A stretch of DNA of 44,041 nucleotides from Nitrososphaerota archaeon. Lineage in GTDB: Archaea; Thermoproteota; Nitrososphaeria; Conexivisphaerales; Conexivisphaeraceae. Below are positions 14,718 to 23,078 of this stretch, piece by piece (positions within the stretch are counted from its first letter, which is position 1; each line of letters begins with the position of its first letter). The translations under genes and the position numbers were made by a program. The stretch is taken from the NCBI GenBank assembly GCA_009903775.1, contig WYEM01000018.1, positions 1 to 44,041 of the forward strand, in the 5' to 3' direction. A model generated the notes under the pieces. That model saw only the letters and a list, made by a program, of their open reading frames with translations. It made no database searches and had not been told where the DNA came from.

Positions 14718-15349
14718 TTGACTAGGCTGCGGTGCCGCAGGAGCATCACTTGGATCGCGAGCGTGCCGCCGAACCGCCTCCTGAGCTCCCCGAGGCCGCC
14801 GATTATCCGATCGAGGCTCAGCGCGCCGTGGGGCGCGTTTATCGCGAGGAACTTCTCCCGCGAGGCGGCGTCCAGCTTCGCCTCGACGTAGTCGACCCTC
14901 CCGAGCGCGCCGATCACGGGCTCGGCGCCGAGCGTCGATGAGTTGGTGAAGACGCCCAGGCTGGCGTCCAGGCCGCGTTCCCTGAGGAACGACCTGGCCA
15001 CCTCCACCAGCTCGGGGAACCTGGGGTGCAGCGTGGGCTCGCCGTTGCCGGAGAAGTCCAGGGACTCCACGCCCTCCATGCCCCCGGTGGCCTCGTGGGC
15101 CGCCTCCAGCGCCTCCAAGAGGAGCCGCCCATCGATCCCGGAGCCGTCGTCGCGGGGCTCCGCGGTCAGGATCCTCGTGGGCCCCCTGAAGCAGTAGACG
15201 CAGTTGAAGCTGCAGACCTGGGCCAGGGGGAACAGGTTAATGCCTATGGACCTTCCCCTCCTCCGGGACCTCAGCGCGTAGGTCACGGCCCCGCACGGGC
15301 CGCTCGGCGGGCACCTACCGTGCAGCGCTAAGGGGCCGCCTCTCCCCAT
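14372..15349 (-). CDS. Radical SAM protein
   Basis: A 325-residue radical S-adenosylmethionine enzyme. The cluster motif CSFNCVYC is near residue 48, followed by SLDFSGNGEPTLHPRF (the GGEP-like SAM-binding region), FTNSSTL and a later DYVEAKLDA strand. It resembles the archaeal wyosine/AmmeMemo-like radical SAM group (COG0731 or relatives), but the reaction cannot be told from sequence alone. It overlaps the end of the AIR-synthase-like gene by 35 bases, so the two form an operon. The last 50 or so residues are Pro/Arg/Ala-rich and antisense to the EcfA tail; real sequence probably ends near 14530. Confidence 0.8.
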   Translation of the reverse strand: MGRGGPLALHGRCPPSGPCGAVTYALRSRRRGRSIGINLFPLAQVCSFNCVYCFRGPTRILTAEPRDDGSGIDGRLLLEALEAAHEATGGMEGVESLDFSGNGEPTLHPRFPELVEVARSFLRERGLDASLGVFTNSSTLGAEPVIGALGRVDYVEAKLDAASREKFLAINAPHGALSLDRIIGGLGELRRRFGGTLAIQVMLLRHRSLVNYGIEDARAMAEALSRVGPDEVHLYTVYRAPRLPDVERAPRDAMEEFAEVLAGHGLNVKVYPDRSGEAPYPRRPPAGPRAAAPGRPGEARAPPFSAATHSLTLIRTGALGSTDLL

Positions 15350-16358
15350 ATCTCTCCCACACCCTGTTCAGCTCGTCCCTCACGTAGATGTCGTCCACGA
15401 ACTCCGTTGCCCCGCCCCTCCTGTGCACCACTAGGCGATGTCCCGAGTATTCATGGACCTTCCCTATCACGGACGCCCTTATCCCGAGATCGCCGAGCAG
15501 CTCTAGGGCCCTGTCCGCCCCGCCCCGCGGCACGGTAGCTATCAGCGCCCCCGAGCCTATCAGCCTGAGCGGGTCCAGCCCCAGGGCCCTGGCGATGATC
15601 CGCGTCTCCTCGGCCACGGGCACCTCGTCCTCCCACACCTCCAACGTCCTCCCCGAGGCGTGGGCCACCTCCGCCAGCCCCCCGATCAGCCCTCCCTCGG
15701 TCGGGTCGTGCATCGAGGTGGCGAGGCCCGCCTCCCCCAGCGCCACGCCCTCCCTGAGGACGCTGATCATTCCTATGAACGATCTTCCCCTCTCGATGAC
15801 GTCGCGGGGCACCCCCGCCTCCAGCAGCGCCCCCCCGAAGTCCGCCGAGAGTATCGCGGTGCCCTCTATGGCGGCGGACTTCGTCATTAGGATCAGGTCG
15901 CCCGCGCGGGCCCCCGAAGTGGTCACGTACCTGCCCCCCTCCCCTATCCCGATCGCGGTCATCGATATCATGGGCCTGGGGAGGCCGGGCGTCACCTCCG
16001 AGTGGCCCCCGACGATCGCGGCGCCCACCTCCCTGGCGGCCTCGTCCAGCTGGGAAGTCACGTCCCCGATCAGGTCCGGCCCGGCGCCCTCCGGGAACTG
16101 GAGGACCGGCAGCAGCCACCTGGGCCTGACCCCCCTCGCGGCTACGTCGTTGCTGGCAACGTGGACGGCCAGGCGGCCTATGTACTCCACCGCGCCGGTT
16201 ATCGGGTCCGCGTGGGCCACGAGCACCCTGCCTCCCCCCAGATCCACCACGGCCGCGTCCTCGCCGATGCCCGGGCCCACCAGCACCGCGGGATCCCGGG
16301 CGCCCGTCCTGCTCAGCACGAGCTCCCTCAGCAAGTCCGGGGGCAGCTTGCCCACCAT
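15315..16358 (-). CDS. HypE/AIR-synthase-related protein
   Basis: This 347-residue protein has the AIR synthase/HypE/selenophosphate synthetase fold. It shows PGIGEDAAVVD near residue 30, VASNDVAARGVRPRWLL, VGGHSEVTPGL, a central GDLILMTKSAAIEGTAILSA and SMHDPTEGGLIGGLAEVA. HypE makes the cyanide ligand of [NiFe]-hydrogenase. No hyp or hydrogenase genes are visible here, and many archaea have HypE-like paralogues of unknown role, so the function stays open. The ATG at 16358 has a TATA-like CTTTATCC about 27 bases upstream. The radical SAM gene starts inside its 3' end. Confidence 0.8.
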   Translation of the reverse strand: MVGKLPPDLLRELVLSRTGARDPAVLVGPGIGEDAAVVDLGGGRVLVAHADPITGAVEYIGRLAVHVASNDVAARGVRPRWLLPVLQFPEGAGPDLIGDVTSQLDEAAREVGAAIVGGHSEVTPGLPRPMISMTAIGIGEGGRYVTTSGARAGDLILMTKSAAIEGTAILSADFGGALLEAGVPRDVIERGRSFIGMISVLREGVALGEAGLATSMHDPTEGGLIGGLAEVAHASGRTLEVWEDEVPVAEETRIIARALGLDPLRLIGSGALIATVPRGGADRALELLGDLGIRASVIGKVHEYSGHRLVVHRRGGATEFVDDIYVRDELNRVWERYGERRPLSAAR

Positions 16359-16640
16359 GGGGCACGCCGCGCGCCGCCCCGGGATAAAGTTACCGCGCCG
16401 GCCCCCGCGCCGATTCCACCTCGACCCGGCGAGGGAGCTGGGGAGCGATCGGGCCCCCGGATGTTCGGGCGTGAGATCGCGGCTGGCCGGCGCGGCGGGG
16501 ATAGCGAGGGGGCGCCCCCTCGCGCGGGGCGCTCGGGGCCCGGCTGGCGATTTCGCTCGTCGCGGACGGAGGGCAGCATCGGTGGGCCCTGGCCAGGGCG
16601 CCCCTCCGGGGAGCCCGGGGACGGCCGAGGGCCTACTCGG

Positions 16641-17228
16641 TCAGGTCCCCGAGCCGCCGCGTTCGGGCCCCTCCCGGGGATCGGCCGGCCCCATCGGGTG
16701 GCGGCCCGGAAGTATCCCCGTGCCCCTGAGCTTCGCCTCCAGCCTCGGCCAGAACTCCGGGAAGTCCGAGTAGGACCTCGTGGAGATCACGTTGCCGTCC
16801 TCGACGTAGGGCTCGTCCACCACGACGCCGCCCGCGTTCCTTATGTCGTCCCAGACCCCGCGGGACCCGGTCAGCCTCCTCCCCCTGGCCAGGCCGGCGC
16901 TTATCACCACCCAGGCCGCGTGGCATATCGACACGAGGACTCCCCCCTGCTCGACGGCGCGCCTGGCCAGCTCCTTCACCTCATCGTACCTGCGCAGCCT
17001 GTCGGGCGCGTATCCGCCGGGTATGGCCACGACGTCCCAGCGCTCGGACAGCGCCTCCCTGACCGTGAGGTCCGGCCTCAGGGTCGCCGCCCAGTTCTTG
17101 CCCCTGAACTCCCTCAGCTCGGTGCTCGCTACCCTGACGTCCATCCCCATCTCCCTCAGGCGATATATCGTGTAGAAGGCCTCTATCTCATCGAAGAGGT
17201 CGTGGACCAGGACGAGGGCCCTGGGCAC
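16641..17228 (-). CDS. DJ-1/PfpI-family protein
   Basis: A 195-residue protein of the DJ-1/PfpI (class I glutamine amidotransferase-like) superfamily, which includes cysteine peptidases, deglycases and chaperones. The nucleophile elbow is SICHAAWVVISAGLARGRRL, with the reactive Cys near residue 107. VVAIPGGYAPDRLR upstream holds the conserved glycines and SRGVWDDIRNAGG follows. Most PfpI proteins have CHGP where this has CHAA. GTG at 17228 is chosen because CTTTTATTT is centred 27 bases upstream; an ATG at 17276 is in frame but would place the TATA box inside the gene. It diverges from aconitase. Between this gene and the HypE-like gene (16359-16640) no gene is seen apart from the latter's promoter. 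Confidence 0.8.
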   Translation of the reverse strand: MPRALVLVHDLFDEIEAFYTIYRLREMGMDVRVASTELREFRGKNWAATLRPDLTVREALSERWDVVAIPGGYAPDRLRRYDEVKELARRAVEQGGVLVSICHAAWVVISAGLARGRRLTGSRGVWDDIRNAGGVVVDEPYVEDGNVISTRSYSDFPEFWPRLEAKLRGTGILPGRHPMGPADPREGPERGGSGT

Positions 17229-17303
17229 GCCGGCGATCGCGCCGGCCCCCGAAATAAAAGCGTCGCGCAAATGCATTTTAACATGTGCCGGGGAGCCCGC
17301 GCG

Positions 17304-20015
17304 ATGTCCCTGGATCCGACGCGCACGATGGAGCAGATGGACAGCTACAGGGGCAAGGTCAACGTGTGGAACCCGAGGAAGCTCTCGGAGCAGGGCTACG
17401 ACGTCTCCAGGCTCCCCTACTCGATTAGGGTGCTCCTCGAGAACATGCTCAGGAACTACGACGGATACGCGGTGAGGGCGGAGGACGCCGAGGCGGTCGC
17501 CAGGTGGAGGGAGAACGTGGGCAGGGAGATACCCTACATGCCCTCCAGGGTCGTCCTCCAGGACTTCACCGGCGTCCCCGCGGTCGCGGACATCGCCGCG
17601 ATGAGGGAGGCCCTCAGGGACCTCGGCGGGGACCCGGCAGCCGCGAACCCCACGATACCGGCCGACCTGATAATAGACCACTCGGTCCAGGTGGACTACT
17701 TCGGCACCGCCGACGCGCTGGCCCAGAACATGAGGCTCGAGATGGAGAGGAACAGGGAGCGCTACACGTTCCTGCGCTGGGCTCAGGGGGCCCTCCGCAA
17801 CTTCCGCGTGGTGCCGCCGGGCAGGGGCATAATACACCAGGTCAACATCGAGTACCTGGCGCAGGTGGTCCACATCAGGAGGCAGGGGAGGGGCCTCGCG
17901 GCCTTCCCCGACACCGTGATAGGGACGGACTCCCACACCACAATGGCGGCGGGCGTCGGCGTCCTGGCGTGGGGCGTGGGCGGGATAGAGGCGGAGGCGG
18001 CCATGCTGGGCCAGCCATACTACATACCCATCCCGGAGGTCGTGGGCGTGAGGCTGGTCGGGGAGCCGCCGGAGGGGGTCACCGCCACGGACATCGTGCT
18101 CACGATAACCGAGATCCTGAGGAAGAGCGACGTCGTCGGCAGGATAGTCGAGTTCTTCGGCCCCGGCGTGGAGAAGCTCCCCGTGCCCGACAGGGCCACC
18201 ATAGCCAACATGGCCCCCGAGTACGGCGCCACCACCGGCTTCTTCCCGATAGACGAGGCCACGCTCTCCTACCTCAGGCTGACCGGGAAGAGCGAGAAGC
18301 ACGTGAAGTTCGTCGAGGATTACGCGAGGCGCACCGGCCTCCTCCGCGAGCCGGGGGCGCCCGACCCGGAGTACTCCAGGGTCATCGAGGTGGACCTCTC
18401 CAAGGTGGAGCCGTCCATAGCCGGGCCCGCCAACCCCGAGGACAGGATATCCCTGAGGTCCGTGAAGCAGAAGTTCCCCGAGATCCTGGGGAAGTACCTC
18501 GAGGTCGCCAAGGACGCCCGGCCGAGGGACGCGCGCGTCAGGGTGGAGATAGGCGGCGTGAGCGCCGAGCTGGGCCACGGCTTCGTGGCCCTCGCCGCCA
18601 TAACCAGCTGCACCAACACCTCCAACCCCTACCTCATGGTGGGGGCGGCGCTTCTGGCCAAGAAGGCCGTCGAGAGGGGGCTGGCCGTCAAGCCCTGGGT
18701 CAAGACGAGCTTCGCCCCGGGCAGCAGGGTGGTCGTCGAGTACCTGAGGAGGGCCGGCCTCATGCCGTACCTGGAGGCGCTGCGCTTCCACCTCACCGGC
18801 TTCGGCTGCACGGTCTGCATAGGGAACAGCGGCCCCCTGATCAGGGAGGTCGAGGGCGCCATAAAGGCGAACGGCCTCTACGCTGTGAGCGTCCTGAGCG
18901 GCAACAGGAACTTCGAGGGCAGGATAAACCCGCTGACCAGGGGCAGCTTCCTGGCGTCGCCGCCCCTCGTGGTCGCGTACGCGCTCGCCGGGAGGATAGA
19001 CATAGACTTCTACAGCGAGCCCATAGGCTACGATCCCAACGGGAGGCCCGTTTACCTGAGGGACATATGGCCCTCCCCCGCCGAGATAAGGGAGGTGGTC
19101 GAGCGCTACCTGGACCCGAGGGAGTTCAAGGAGGTGTACTCCGAGGTCTTCGAGGGCGAGGAGGACTGGAGGAGCCTGCCCGCCCCGAGCTCCGCAATTT
19201 ACCAGTGGGATCCCAGCTCCACGTACCTGAAGCGCCCGCCCTTCTTCGAGGGGATGTCGCTGGAGCCCGGGAAGCCCAGGGACATAGTGGGCGCGCGCGT
19301 CCTCGTGCTCCTGGGCGACAGGGTGACCACGGACCACATATCGCCCGCCGGGTCCATACCGCCGGACAGCCCGGCCGGCCGCTACCTTATAGAGCATGGG
19401 GTGAAGCCGGAGGACTTCAACACCTACGGGTCCAGGAGGGGCAACCACGAGGTGATGGTGCGCGGCACGTTCGCGAACGTCAGGCTGAGGAACATGCTGG
19501 TGCCCGACAGGGAGGGCTGGTGGACGGTGCACCTGCCGGACGGGCAGCTGATGAGCATCTACGACGCCGCGATGAGGTACAAGCAGGAGGGGGTCCCGGT
19601 CATAGTCATCGGCGGGAAGCAGTACGGCGCGGGGAGCTCCCGCGACTGGGCCGCGAAGGGGCCCTACCTGCTGGGCGTGCGCGCTGTAATAGCGGAGAGC
19701 TTCGAGAGGATCCACAGGAGCAACCTGGTCGGCATGGGCATACTCCCGCTCCAGTTCATGGAAGGGCAGGGCTGGAGGAGCCTCGGGCTGACCGGGAGGG
19801 AGACCTACTACATAGAGGGGATAGAGGAGGGCCTGAGGCCGAAGAAGGTGCTGAGGGTCAGGGCCAGGAGGGACGATGGAACCGAGGTCACCTTCAACGT
19901 GCTGGCGAGGCTGGACACCGAGGTGGAGGTCGAGTACTACCAGAACGGCGGGATACTGCAGACGGTCCTCAGGAAGCTCCTCCGCAAGTCCACGAGGGCC
20001 AGGGCGCCGGCCTGA
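17304..20015 (+). CDS. acnA: Aconitate hydratase (AcnA type)
   Basis: A 903-residue enzyme of the citric acid cycle that isomerises citrate and isocitrate. It has the full AcnA/IRP1 set: IGTDSHTTMAAGVGVL, the three cluster cysteines C436 (TSCTNTSNP), C502 and C505 (GFGCTVCIGNSG), then the swivelling domain with GDRVTTDHISPAGSIP and YGAGSSRDWAAKGPYLLGV. Its length matches bacterial AcnA. The ATG at 17304 is 26 bases after a TATA-like ATTTTAAC that overlaps a small palindrome (AAATGCATTT, 17269-17278). It is a single-gene unit, divergent from the DJ-1-like gene. Confidence 0.95.
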   Translation: MSLDPTRTMEQMDSYRGKVNVWNPRKLSEQGYDVSRLPYSIRVLLENMLRNYDGYAVRAEDAEAVARWRENVGREIPYMPSRVVLQDFTGVPAVADIAAMREALRDLGGDPAAANPTIPADLIIDHSVQVDYFGTADALAQNMRLEMERNRERYTFLRWAQGALRNFRVVPPGRGIIHQVNIEYLAQVVHIRRQGRGLAAFPDTVIGTDSHTTMAAGVGVLAWGVGGIEAEAAMLGQPYYIPIPEVVGVRLVGEPPEGVTATDIVLTITEILRKSDVVGRIVEFFGPGVEKLPVPDRATIANMAPEYGATTGFFPIDEATLSYLRLTGKSEKHVKFVEDYARRTGLLREPGAPDPEYSRVIEVDLSKVEPSIAGPANPEDRISLRSVKQKFPEILGKYLEVAKDARPRDARVRVEIGGVSAELGHGFVALAAITSCTNTSNPYLMVGAALLAKKAVERGLAVKPWVKTSFAPGSRVVVEYLRRAGLMPYLEALRFHLTGFGCTVCIGNSGPLIREVEGAIKANGLYAVSVLSGNRNFEGRINPLTRGSFLASPPLVVAYALAGRIDIDFYSEPIGYDPNGRPVYLRDIWPSPAEIREVVERYLDPREFKEVYSEVFEGEEDWRSLPAPSSAIYQWDPSSTYLKRPPFFEGMSLEPGKPRDIVGARVLVLLGDRVTTDHISPAGSIPPDSPAGRYLIEHGVKPEDFNTYGSRRGNHEVMVRGTFANVRLRNMLVPDREGWWTVHLPDGQLMSIYDAAMRYKQEGVPVIVIGGKQYGAGSSRDWAAKGPYLLGVRAVIAESFERIHRSNLVGMGILPLQFMEGQGWRSLGLTGRETYYIEGIEEGLRPKKVLRVRARRDDGTEVTFNVLARLDTEVEVEYYQNGGILQTVLRKLLRKSTRARAPA

Positions 20016-20074
20016 AGTGGCGCGCCCTCAGCCTTAATATTCCACGCCGCGGTCGGCGCACGCGAGGGGACGCA

Positions 20075-20497
20075 ATGGACCCCGAGGCGGTCCTCGACGT
20101 CCGCGGGAAGCCCGTGGTGATCAGGCTCCACGAGGGATCGCGCGAGCGGCCTCCGAGGATGCCGCAGGAATTCGGCGCGGCGCTGTCGTCCGCCATAGAC
20201 GGCATGTACAGGACGGTGATAGTGGAGGTGAGGGGGCTGAGGGGCGACGCGGGCCGCGCCTCCGCGCTCGCCTCCGCGCTCGCCGCGGCGAGCGACTCCC
20301 TCGGGTGCGAGAGGCCCCTCTGCATGCCGCCGTCCGCTGCATCCGGCACCATGACCTGCTCCTTCAGGGCTTACTACGAGGATTTCCAGGAGTTCGCGGC
20401 GGGATTCCTGGCCGAGCTGGAGGCCGCGCTGGTCCACGCCCCCAATCCGGGCATCCGGAGGCGGCTGGGCGGCCTGTTCCGGCGCGGTGGTCGGTGA
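20075..20497 (+). CDS. Conserved-looking hypothetical protein, first gene of a small operon
   Basis: A 140-residue protein not recognised by family. It is mostly helical, with an Ala/Ser-rich central region and a clustered set of cysteines (GCERPLCMPP, then TMTCSFRAYYEDFQEF). It has no signal peptide or membrane helix, and the C-terminus is basic. The ATG at 20075 follows a GAGGGG at about 20064 and a TATA-like CTTAATATT about 38 bases upstream, so this transcript probably has a short leader. Its TGA (20495-20497) directly abuts the ATG of the DUF2250 gene, so the two are probably co-transcribed. Confidence 0.6.
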   Translation: MDPEAVLDVRGKPVVIRLHEGSRERPPRMPQEFGAALSSAIDGMYRTVIVEVRGLRGDAGRASALASALAAASDSLGCERPLCMPPSAASGTMTCSFRAYYEDFQEFAAGFLAELEAALVHAPNPGIRRRLGGLFRRGGR

Positions 20498-21154
20498 ATG
20501 TCGGATGGCCGGCCTCCCCCGCTGGCCAGCGTGCTGGCGATCCCGGGCGCGCTGCGCGTGCTCGCCCATCTGAGGAGGGCGCGCGTGGACTACGGGGTGT
20601 CGATCGCGATCTCCACCGGGATCCCGCTCGAGGATGTTCTGGGGGTGCTGGACGAGCTCGAATCCATGGGACTCATAAGGAGGGTCCCCGGGTCATCCGT
20701 GAAGAGGTCTGAGGCCAAGCTGAAGCTCAGCGACGAGGTCCACAGGCATCACATGCACTATGAGCTCAGCGATGCCGGGGATCTGCTCCTGAGGTCGCTC
20801 GATTGGGATTCATTCATCGAGGGCTGCAGGCTCGCGCTGCGGGACGATCCTCTGGCCGTGAAGATCCTCGAAGCAGCCCGCAGGATCGGGGTGGACAACG
20901 CGCTGACCTACGCGAAGCTCGTCGGGAGGCCGCTCGAGGAGGTGGAGTCCGAGCTCGAGCGCCTGGTCGGCATGGGCCTCATGGAGGTCTCGAGATCGAG
21001 GATAATAAAGCGCCATGAGCGGAGGGCGAAGCCGAAGGCCGAGACCCGCGTCCATCACAGGTACTATGAGCTCAGCGACGCCGGGGAAGCGCTGCTCAGG
21101 CGGATGGGCGATCGTCAAGGCCTTAAGCGCGATCCGCCCATGAGCGGCCGATGA
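20498..21154 (+). CDS. Tandem DUF2250 winged-helix protein
   Basis: A 218-residue protein made of two similar halves, each a winged-helix domain ending in the DUF2250 signature. The first half ends HHMHYELSDAGDLLLR and the second HHRYYELSDAGEALLRRM, with matching upstream helices (ELESMGLIRRV and ELERLVGMGLMEV). This is an internal duplication. DUF2250 proteins are archaeal and presumed DNA-binding; no target is known. The gene starts at the base after the upstream stop and its TGA overlaps the ATG of the MBL gene, so it lies in a tight operon. Confidence 0.75.
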   Translation: MSDGRPPPLASVLAIPGALRVLAHLRRARVDYGVSIAISTGIPLEDVLGVLDELESMGLIRRVPGSSVKRSEAKLKLSDEVHRHHMHYELSDAGDLLLRSLDWDSFIEGCRLALRDDPLAVKILEAARRIGVDNALTYAKLVGRPLEEVESELERLVGMGLMEVSRSRIIKRHERRAKPKAETRVHHRYYELSDAGEALLRRMGDRQGLKRDPPMSGR

Positions 21155-21870
21155 GGATCGTGGTCCTCGTGGACGACAGCGCGGGGCCGGGGCTCAGGGC
21201 CGATCATGGCCTCAGCATCTACGTGGACTCGGGGCGCTGGCGCGCGCTCTTCGACGCGGACTCCGATCCCGCGGTCCTCGAGTTCAACGCCCGCGCCCTG
21301 GGGGTGGACCTCTCATCGCTCGACTTCGCCGTGCTGAGCCACCATCACCTGGGCCACGTCGGCGGGTTCCTGGGCTGGGGCCTGTTCCGCCGGGGCCTCA
21401 GGGTCTACGCTCCGCCGGGGCCCGTCGAGAGGCTGGAGGCGGCCGGCCTGGAGCCGGTGGTCATCGAGTCCACGTCGGAGGTGGCCCCGGGGGCCCACGC
21501 GGTGGGGCCGCTCGAGTCCCGGGGCTTCAGCGAGCTCGCCCTGGCGCTCGACGTAGGCCCCGGGGAGCGCGCCCTGCTCGTGGGGTGCGGCCATCCCGGC
21601 GTCGGCGAGCTTGCGTCCAGGGCGGTGTCAGACGTCGGCGGCAGGATCTCCCTGATCGCGGGGGGATTCCACGCGCCGCCGCGCCCCGCGCTGGACCGGC
21701 TGGCCGGGGTCGCGGGGCGCCTGTGCCCGGGGCACTGCAGCGGCGACGAGGCCAGGGAGTACCTGAGGGCGAGATATCCCGAGAGGTACTGCGAGTTCAG
21801 GAGCGGGCTGGTGATGGAGCTCCGATGGCCGGCGGCGCGTGCGGCGAGCCCGCGAGCCTCGCGCCCATAG
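21151..21870 (+). CDS. Metallo-beta-lactamase-fold protein (COG1237-like)
   Basis: A 239-residue MBL-fold hydrolase. The family's metal motif appears as SHHHLGHVGG (about residues 62-71), where the usual Asp of HxHxDH is Gly. GCGHPGVGELA about residue 147 and GGFHAPP plus CPGHCSGDEA later supply the other conserved His and Cys regions of the COG1237 group, whose members include pterin-related enzymes. The missing Asp could change or weaken the second metal site. The ATG at 21151 overlaps the DUF2250 stop (ATGA). The TrmO-like gene begins inside its last codons. Confidence 0.75.
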   Translation: MRIVVLVDDSAGPGLRADHGLSIYVDSGRWRALFDADSDPAVLEFNARALGVDLSSLDFAVLSHHHLGHVGGFLGWGLFRRGLRVYAPPGPVERLEAAGLEPVVIESTSEVAPGAHAVGPLESRGFSELALALDVGPGERALLVGCGHPGVGELASRAVSDVGGRISLIAGGFHAPPRPALDRLAGVAGRLCPGHCSGDEAREYLRARYPERYCEFRSGLVMELRWPAARAASPRASRP

Positions 21871-22457
21871 GCTGCGTGGAGTCCGTCGAGGGCGGGCCCA
21901 GGTGGTCCAGGAGGTCCACCCTGAGGATCCTGGGCGCCTACGCGCGGGGGCTCGAGGGGCTGGAGGAATACAGCCACGCCTTCATAATATATCTGCTGAG
22001 CGGATCGAGGTGGAGCGGCAGCCTGAAGGCCCGGCCGCGCTGGGCGCCCCGCCCCCTCGGCGTCTTCGCCACCAGGAGCCCCGACCGCCCGAACCCGATA
22101 GGGATATCGGTGGTCGCGCTGGAGCTCGTGGATCCGGGCGCCGGCCTGCTCGTGGTCCGCGGCCTGGACGCCCTCCCAGGGTCCCCTGTGCTCGACGTGA
22201 AGCCCTACGATCACTGGGACTCGGTGCTCTCGCCCCGCGTGCCCCGCTGGTGGCTGGAGCGCCCGGAGGACTGGCCGGACTGGTCGCCCAGGCCCCCTAG
22301 CGCAGCACGGCCACGACCTTCTCGGCGGCGCCCGCCGAGTAAAGGGTCCTCGTCCCCCCGCCCTCGGCTATTATCCTGGAGGCGAGGTCCGCGTCCAGGA
22401 CCCGCGTGCCGGCCAGCAGGTCCACGCCGTGCCTCGAGAACGTGCCGGGGGCCATGA
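21825..22457 (+). CDS. TrmO/TsaA-family (UPF0066) protein, probable tRNA methyltransferase
   Basis: A beta-barrel SAM-dependent methyltransferase of the UPF0066 family; bacterial TrmO methylates t6A37 of tRNA. Family landmarks are LAPIGCVES at the N-terminus, LEEYSHAFIIYLL, FATRSPDRPNPIGISVVALE (nucleotide and SAM binding) and LDVKPYDHWDS. The gene starts at ATG 21825, inside the end of the MBL gene. Conserved sequence ends around residue 155 (near 22290). The frame then lacks a stop until 22457, giving an Arg/Pro-rich tail antisense to the DUF364 gene. Confidence 0.75.
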   Translation: MAGGACGEPASLAPIGCVESVEGGPRWSRRSTLRILGAYARGLEGLEEYSHAFIIYLLSGSRWSGSLKARPRWAPRPLGVFATRSPDRPNPIGISVVALELVDPGAGLLVVRGLDALPGSPVLDVKPYDHWDSVLSPRVPRWWLERPEDWPDWSPRPPSAARPRPSRRRPPSKGSSSPRPRLLSWRRGPRPGPACRPAGPRRASRTCRGP

Positions 22458-23046
22458 CGGTGGTCGGCCCCACTATCGCCCTGATCCTTGCGCGGGACGA
22501 GAGCTCCAGGAGCCTGTCGAGCGTCTTGTTCACCAGGGTGGCGCCGCTCAGCACGGCCACGTCGCACCTCCCCATCAGGACCTCGGAGGCCCACCAGGGC
22601 CTGTATCCGGGGTCATCGACGGGCCTGAACTCGAACACCGTGACCTCCGCGCCCGCCTCCCTAGCGCCCCTCGCTATGGCCGGCACGTACCCGACCATGC
22701 AGACCCTGTCGCCCCTCCTCACCCTCAGGTGATCCATCAGGTCGCCGCGCGCGTAGCCGGCGGCGAGCCTGGACGCCGCCGCGTTGAGGGCGGCCACGCC
22801 CAGCGCGGACAGCACCGGGTGGTCGCTCATGGCGAGGCGGGCCACGTCCTCCCAGGCCGCGCCCGCCACCCTGCCCGCCATGGGGTTGTTCTCGCACTCG
22901 TGGGCGGCGTCCTCCGTGGGCGTGTGAGAGAGCCCCGCGCTGCCGTCCTCCATGACGACTATCGTGTACCCCAGGCCGACCACCGCCCTGGCCACCCTGC
23001 CGCCGCCGGCCCCCCTGAGCTCCTCCAGGACCTCCTCCAGGATCAC
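22297..23046 (-). CDS. DUF364/DUF4213 putative heavy-metal chelation protein
   Basis: A 249-residue protein of the COG2014 family. It has an enolase N-domain-like region (VVGLGYTIVVMEDGSAGLSH) followed by a Rossmann-like domain (VCMVGYVPAIARGAREAGAE, CDVAVLSGATLVNKTLDRLL, VGPTTVMAPGTFSRHGVDLL). The family has been proposed to bind heavy metals and often sits near metal-cofactor enzymes; its activity is not proven. The GTG at 23046 has a TATA-like GAAATACG about 26 bases upstream, and it lies 32 bases after the torD-like gene on the same strand. The neighbourhood hints at a role in molybdenum or tungsten enzyme maturation (inference). Confidence 0.75.
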   Translation of the reverse strand: MILEEVLEELRGAGGGRVARAVVGLGYTIVVMEDGSAGLSHTPTEDAAHECENNPMAGRVAGAAWEDVARLAMSDHPVLSALGVAALNAAASRLAAGYARGDLMDHLRVRRGDRVCMVGYVPAIARGAREAGAEVTVFEFRPVDDPGYRPWWASEVLMGRCDVAVLSGATLVNKTLDRLLELSSRARIRAIVGPTTVMAPGTFSRHGVDLLAGTRVLDADLASRIIAEGGGTRTLYSAGAAEKVVAVLR

Positions 23047-23078
23047 GCTGCGGCCGCGCCCCGGCGGCGTATTTCAAC

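Noticed and set aside
15315-16358. Evidence for a hydrogenase maturation locus from the HypE-like gene
   Set aside because: No other hyp or hydrogenase genes are in the window, and HypE-like paralogues are common in archaea without hydrogenase.
16641-19715. 1024-codon minus-strand ORF opposite aconitase
   Set aside because: Only its last 195 codons (DJ-1/PfpI protein) have family motifs; the rest is antisense of acnA.
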